The notes beneath the pieces were generated by a model. That model saw nothing but the letters and a program-made list of their open reading frames with translations. It had not been told where the DNA came from and did no database searches. The translations under genes and the position numbers were made by a program. From Hyphomicrobiales bacterium (GTDB lineage: Bacteria; Pseudomonadota; Alphaproteobacteria; Rhizobiales; Beijerinckiaceae), in assembly GCA_027489535.1 (NCBI GenBank), contig JAIXZO010000022.1, positions 390,703 through 454,702 of the forward strand: DNA of 64,000 nucleotides, in the 5' to 3' direction. This document shows positions 61,782 through 64,000 of the stretch, in pieces. How positions within the stretch are numbered: the stretch's first letter is position 1; each line of letters opens with the position of its first letter.

Positions 61782-62543
61782 TTGATATTCTCCACCGATC
61801 CCGTCTTCTACGCCGTCGGCACCATCGCGGTGATCTTGGTCGGTCTCGGCAAAGGCGGCTTCACCGGCCTCGGCATCCTCTCCACGCCCCTGCTCGCCCT
61901 CGTGCTGCCGCCGGTTCAGGCCGCCGCCGTGATGTTGCCGATCCTGTTCGTGCAGGACGCGCTCAGCGTCTGGGTGTTCCGCAAGAGCTACGACGGCCGC
62001 AACGTGCTGATTTTGCTCACCGGCGGCCTGATGGGCGCCGGCGCGGGTTGGGGCCTCGCCGCCATCGTGTCCGAAGCCGCCATCCGCCTGATGATGGGCA
62101 TCGTGTCCATCGTCTTCGTGCTGATCTACGTGGCACGCAGGAAGCGGCCGGCCGTGGCGGGCAAGCCGGGCGGCATTTTGGCGGGCGTGTTCTGGGGCAT
62201 CGCCGGGGGCTATACCAGCTTCGTCGCGCATACCGGCGCGCCGCCGCTGCAGGTCTATCTGATGCCGCAACGCCTGCCGCCGCTGATCTATGCGGGCACC
62301 GCGACCATGTTCTTCGCGGCCGTCAACGCCTTCAAGCTCTATGCCTATGCGCAGCTCGGCCAGTTCTCGCCGGAGAATCTCGGCCTGTCGACCGTGATGC
62401 TGCCGCTGGCCGTCGTCTCCACCTTCGCCGGCGTCTGGCTCGTCAAGCGCGTCGAAGCCGCGCGCTTTTACGACATCATCTACGGCATCACGATGCTGAT
62501 CGGCGTCAAGCTCGTCTATGACGGCGTGAAGGGCCTGATCTGA
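61782..62543 (+). CDS. TauE/SafE-family sulfite or small-anion permease
   Basis: Predicted inner-membrane permease of the TauE/SafE family, substrate unknown. 253 residues in about eight helices, beginning FYAVGTIAVILVGLGKGGFTGLGILSTPLLAL and with GVFWGIAGGYTSFVAHTGAPP as the family repeat motif. The start is unsure: a TTG at 61782 (IFSTDPVFY) sits just before helix 1, while a GTG at 61740 has GGTAGG upstream. The acyl-CoA synthetase gene follows 79 bases later on the same strand. Confidence 0.87.
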   Translation: MIFSTDPVFYAVGTIAVILVGLGKGGFTGLGILSTPLLALVLPPVQAAAVMLPILFVQDALSVWVFRKSYDGRNVLILLTGGLMGAGAGWGLAAIVSEAAIRLMMGIVSIVFVLIYVARRKRPAVAGKPGGILAGVFWGIAGGYTSFVAHTGAPPLQVYLMPQRLPPLIYAGTATMFFAAVNAFKLYAYAQLGQFSPENLGLSTVMLPLAVVSTFAGVWLVKRVEAARFYDIIYGITMLIGVKLVYDGVKGLI

Positions 62544-62622
62544 TCCTTACTGCGCGTTGAAGCTGGGCCGCGTCGGCCCTAGGCTCTCCCCAAGAAGACC
62601 GTTTCGGGGAGGGGACGCTTCC

Positions 62623-64000
62623 ATGCCGTCAGCGATTTACGACGTCGATCTCGATCAGAACCCCGCCAATCACCGGCCGCTGACGCCGCTCGGATTTCTG
62701 GAGCGCGCCGCAGCCGTGCATCCCGACCGCACGGCCATCGTCCACGGCGCGCTGCGGCGCAGCTATCGCGACTTCCATGCCCGCGCGAAGCGCCTCGCCT
62801 CCGCGCTCGCGGCTTTGGGCATCGGGCGCGGCGACACCGTCGCGGCGATGCTGCCCAACACCCCGGCGATGCTCGAATGCCATTACGGCGTGCCGATGAC
62901 GGGCGGCGTGCTCAACACCCTGAACACCCGGCTCGACCCTGCCGTCATCGCGTTTTCGCTCGATCACGGCGAGGCCAAGGTCGTGATCGTGGACCGGGAG
63001 TTCTCGCACACCATCAAGGCCGCATTGGCGCTTTGCGCCGCAAAGCCCCTCGTGATCGATTATGACGACCCGGAATATGCCGGCGCGGGCGAACGGATCG
63101 GCGGCATCGAATACGAGGCCTTCATCGCCGGCGGTTCGGAGGATTACGAGCGCGTCGCGCCCGCCGACGAATGGGACGCGATCACTCTCAATTACACCTC
63201 GGGCACCACGGGCAACCCGAAAGGCGTCGTCTACCATCATCGCGGCGCCTATCTGCTGGCGCAGGGCAACATCATCACCTGCGGCATGGGCAAGCACCCG
63301 GTCTATCTGTGGACGCTGCCGATGTTCCACTGCAACGGCTGGTGCTTCCCTTGGTCGCTGTCGCTGGTGGCCGGCACGCATGTCTGCCTCCGGCAGGTGC
63401 GGGCCAAGGCGATGTTCGACGCCATCGCCGATCATGGCGTCACCCATCTCTGCGGCGCGCCGATCGTCATGTCGACGCTGCTCAACGCCCTACCGGACGA
63501 GAAGCGACCGCTGCCGCATGCGGTCGAGTTCTTCACCGCGGCCGCCCCGCCGCCTGAGGCCGTTCTGGCCGCGATGAAGCAGGCGGGCTTCAACGTCACG
63601 CATCTCTACGGCCTGACGGAGACCTACGGTCCCTCCGTCGTCAACGACTGGCACGAGGAGTGGGACGCCCTTCCCCTCGCGGAACAGGCCGCCAAGAAGT
63701 CCCGCCAGGGCGTCCGCTATCCCTCGCTCGAAGGGCTCGCCGTCAAGGATCCGGTCACGCTGGAAGACGTCCCGGCCGACGGCGTCACGCTCGGCGAAGT
63801 CATGATGCAGGGCAACGTCGTGATGAAGGGCTACCTGAAGAACCGCGCCGCCTCGAACGAAGCCTTTGCAGGCGGCTGGTTCCGCTCGGGCGACCTCGGC
63901 GTCATGCATCCGGACGGCTACGTGCAGCTGAAAGACCGCTCCAAGGACATCATCATCTCGGGCGGCGAGAACATCTCCTCCATCGAGGTGGAGGACGCGC
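62623..64000 (+). CDS. Acyl-CoA synthetase (AMP-binding), 3' end outside window
   Basis: AMP-forming acyl-CoA ligase related to medium/long-chain and methylmercaptopropionyl-CoA ligases; substrate unknown. The open frame runs to the right edge with no stop. The ATG at 62623 has a strong GGGGAGGGG ribosome site. Visible motifs: PNTPAMLECHYGVPMTGGVLNTLNTRL, P-loop NYTSGTTGNPKGVVYHH, THLYGLTETYGPS, WFRSGDLGVMHPDGY and KDIIISGGENISSIEVEDA at the edge. The C-terminal Lys domain is missing from the window. Confidence 0.93.
   Translation, partial: MPSAIYDVDLDQNPANHRPLTPLGFLERAAAVHPDRTAIVHGALRRSYRDFHARAKRLASALAALGIGRGDTVAAMLPNTPAMLECHYGVPMTGGVLNTLNTRLDPAVIAFSLDHGEAKVVIVDREFSHTIKAALALCAAKPLVIDYDDPEYAGAGERIGGIEYEAFIAGGSEDYERVAPADEWDAITLNYTSGTTGNPKGVVYHHRGAYLLAQGNIITCGMGKHPVYLWTLPMFHCNGWCFPWSLSLVAGTHVCLRQVRAKAMFDAIADHGVTHLCGAPIVMSTLLNALPDEKRPLPHAVEFFTAAAPPPEAVLAAMKQAGFNVTHLYGLTETYGPSVVNDWHEEWDALPLAEQAAKKSRQGVRYPSLEGLAVKDPVTLEDVPADGVTLGEVMMQGNVVMKGYLKNRAASNEAFAGGWFRSGDLGVMHPDGYVQLKDRSKDIIISGGENISSIEVEDA

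Overview
The window is a 64 kb stretch of high-GC chromosome that reads as an alphaproteobacterium, most likely of the order Hyphomicrobiales (Rhizobiales). The evidence is gene content and order: a ruvCAB-ybgC-tolQRAB run, zapA followed by a 6S RNA and a 5-formyl-THF cyclo-ligase, RcdA and TrcR type cell-cycle proteins, DUF1192 and DUF465 small proteins, the 46-residue aa3 oxidase subunit IV, a three-gene pnt operon and the tkt-gap-pgk-fba order. Genus cannot be decided from the sequence alone. No prophage, transposase, CRISPR array or defence cluster was found; nearly everything is core metabolism or cell-envelope machinery.

Layout. 1-5 kb: an exported beta carbonic anhydrase (cut by the left edge), a small lipoprotein, tRNA-Glu, an RluD-type pseudouridine synthase, the heat-shock sigma factor rpoH and a convergent proline-rich membrane protein. 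5-12 kb: purA, a class I glutamine amidotransferase, a divergent EamA permease and the serine pathway pair serC-serA behind a short structured leader. 12-21.4 kb (minus strand): glmM, two tandem acyltransferase-3 genes, ftsH, tilS, cpoB and pal. 21.4-23.6 kb: trcR, a DUF1192 gene, rcdA and rpmE. 23.7-35 kb: an ABC exporter, then a long minus-strand series of tkt, gap, pgk, class II fba, a ThiE-like protein, an inositol-monophosphatase and a MotA/OmpA-type stator pair. 35-45.5 kb (plus strand): a DUF4164 protein, zapA, 6S RNA, 5-FCL, ymdB-like phosphodiesterase, yebC, ruvC, ruvA, a small membrane protein, ruvB, ybgC, tolQ, tolR, tolA, tolB. 45.6-53.7 kb: a lone receiver protein, acnA, ccmA-ccmB, aa3 oxidase subunit IV and pntAA-pntAB-pntB. 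53.8-64 kb: a TPR lipoprotein, rpsU, purE-purK, two DUF465 proteins, rlmN, a LysE permease, a propionyl-CoA synthetase type enzyme, a TauE permease and an acyl-CoA synthetase cut by the right edge.

How it works together. Four enzymes of central sugar-phosphate metabolism (tkt, gap, pgk, fba) lie in one array; serC-serA draws off 3-phosphoglycerate; acnA and pnt link to the TCA cycle and NADPH supply. The Tol-Pal envelope-constriction system is split: pal-cpoB at 19.5-21.2 kb and tolQRAB at 41.9-45.5 kb, and both promoter regions carry CtrA-like boxes (one perfect, one with a single mismatch). That, with rcdA and trcR nearby, is the most coherent regulatory observation here. Three families of palindromic intergenic repeats are present, all in short gaps between genes.

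I did not find a clear undescribed multi-gene system. The best candidates for a second look are the terminator-flanked acyltransferase pair inserted between ftsH and glmM, the MotA/OmpA pair with a long coiled coil, and the hairpin arrangement directly before pntAA.
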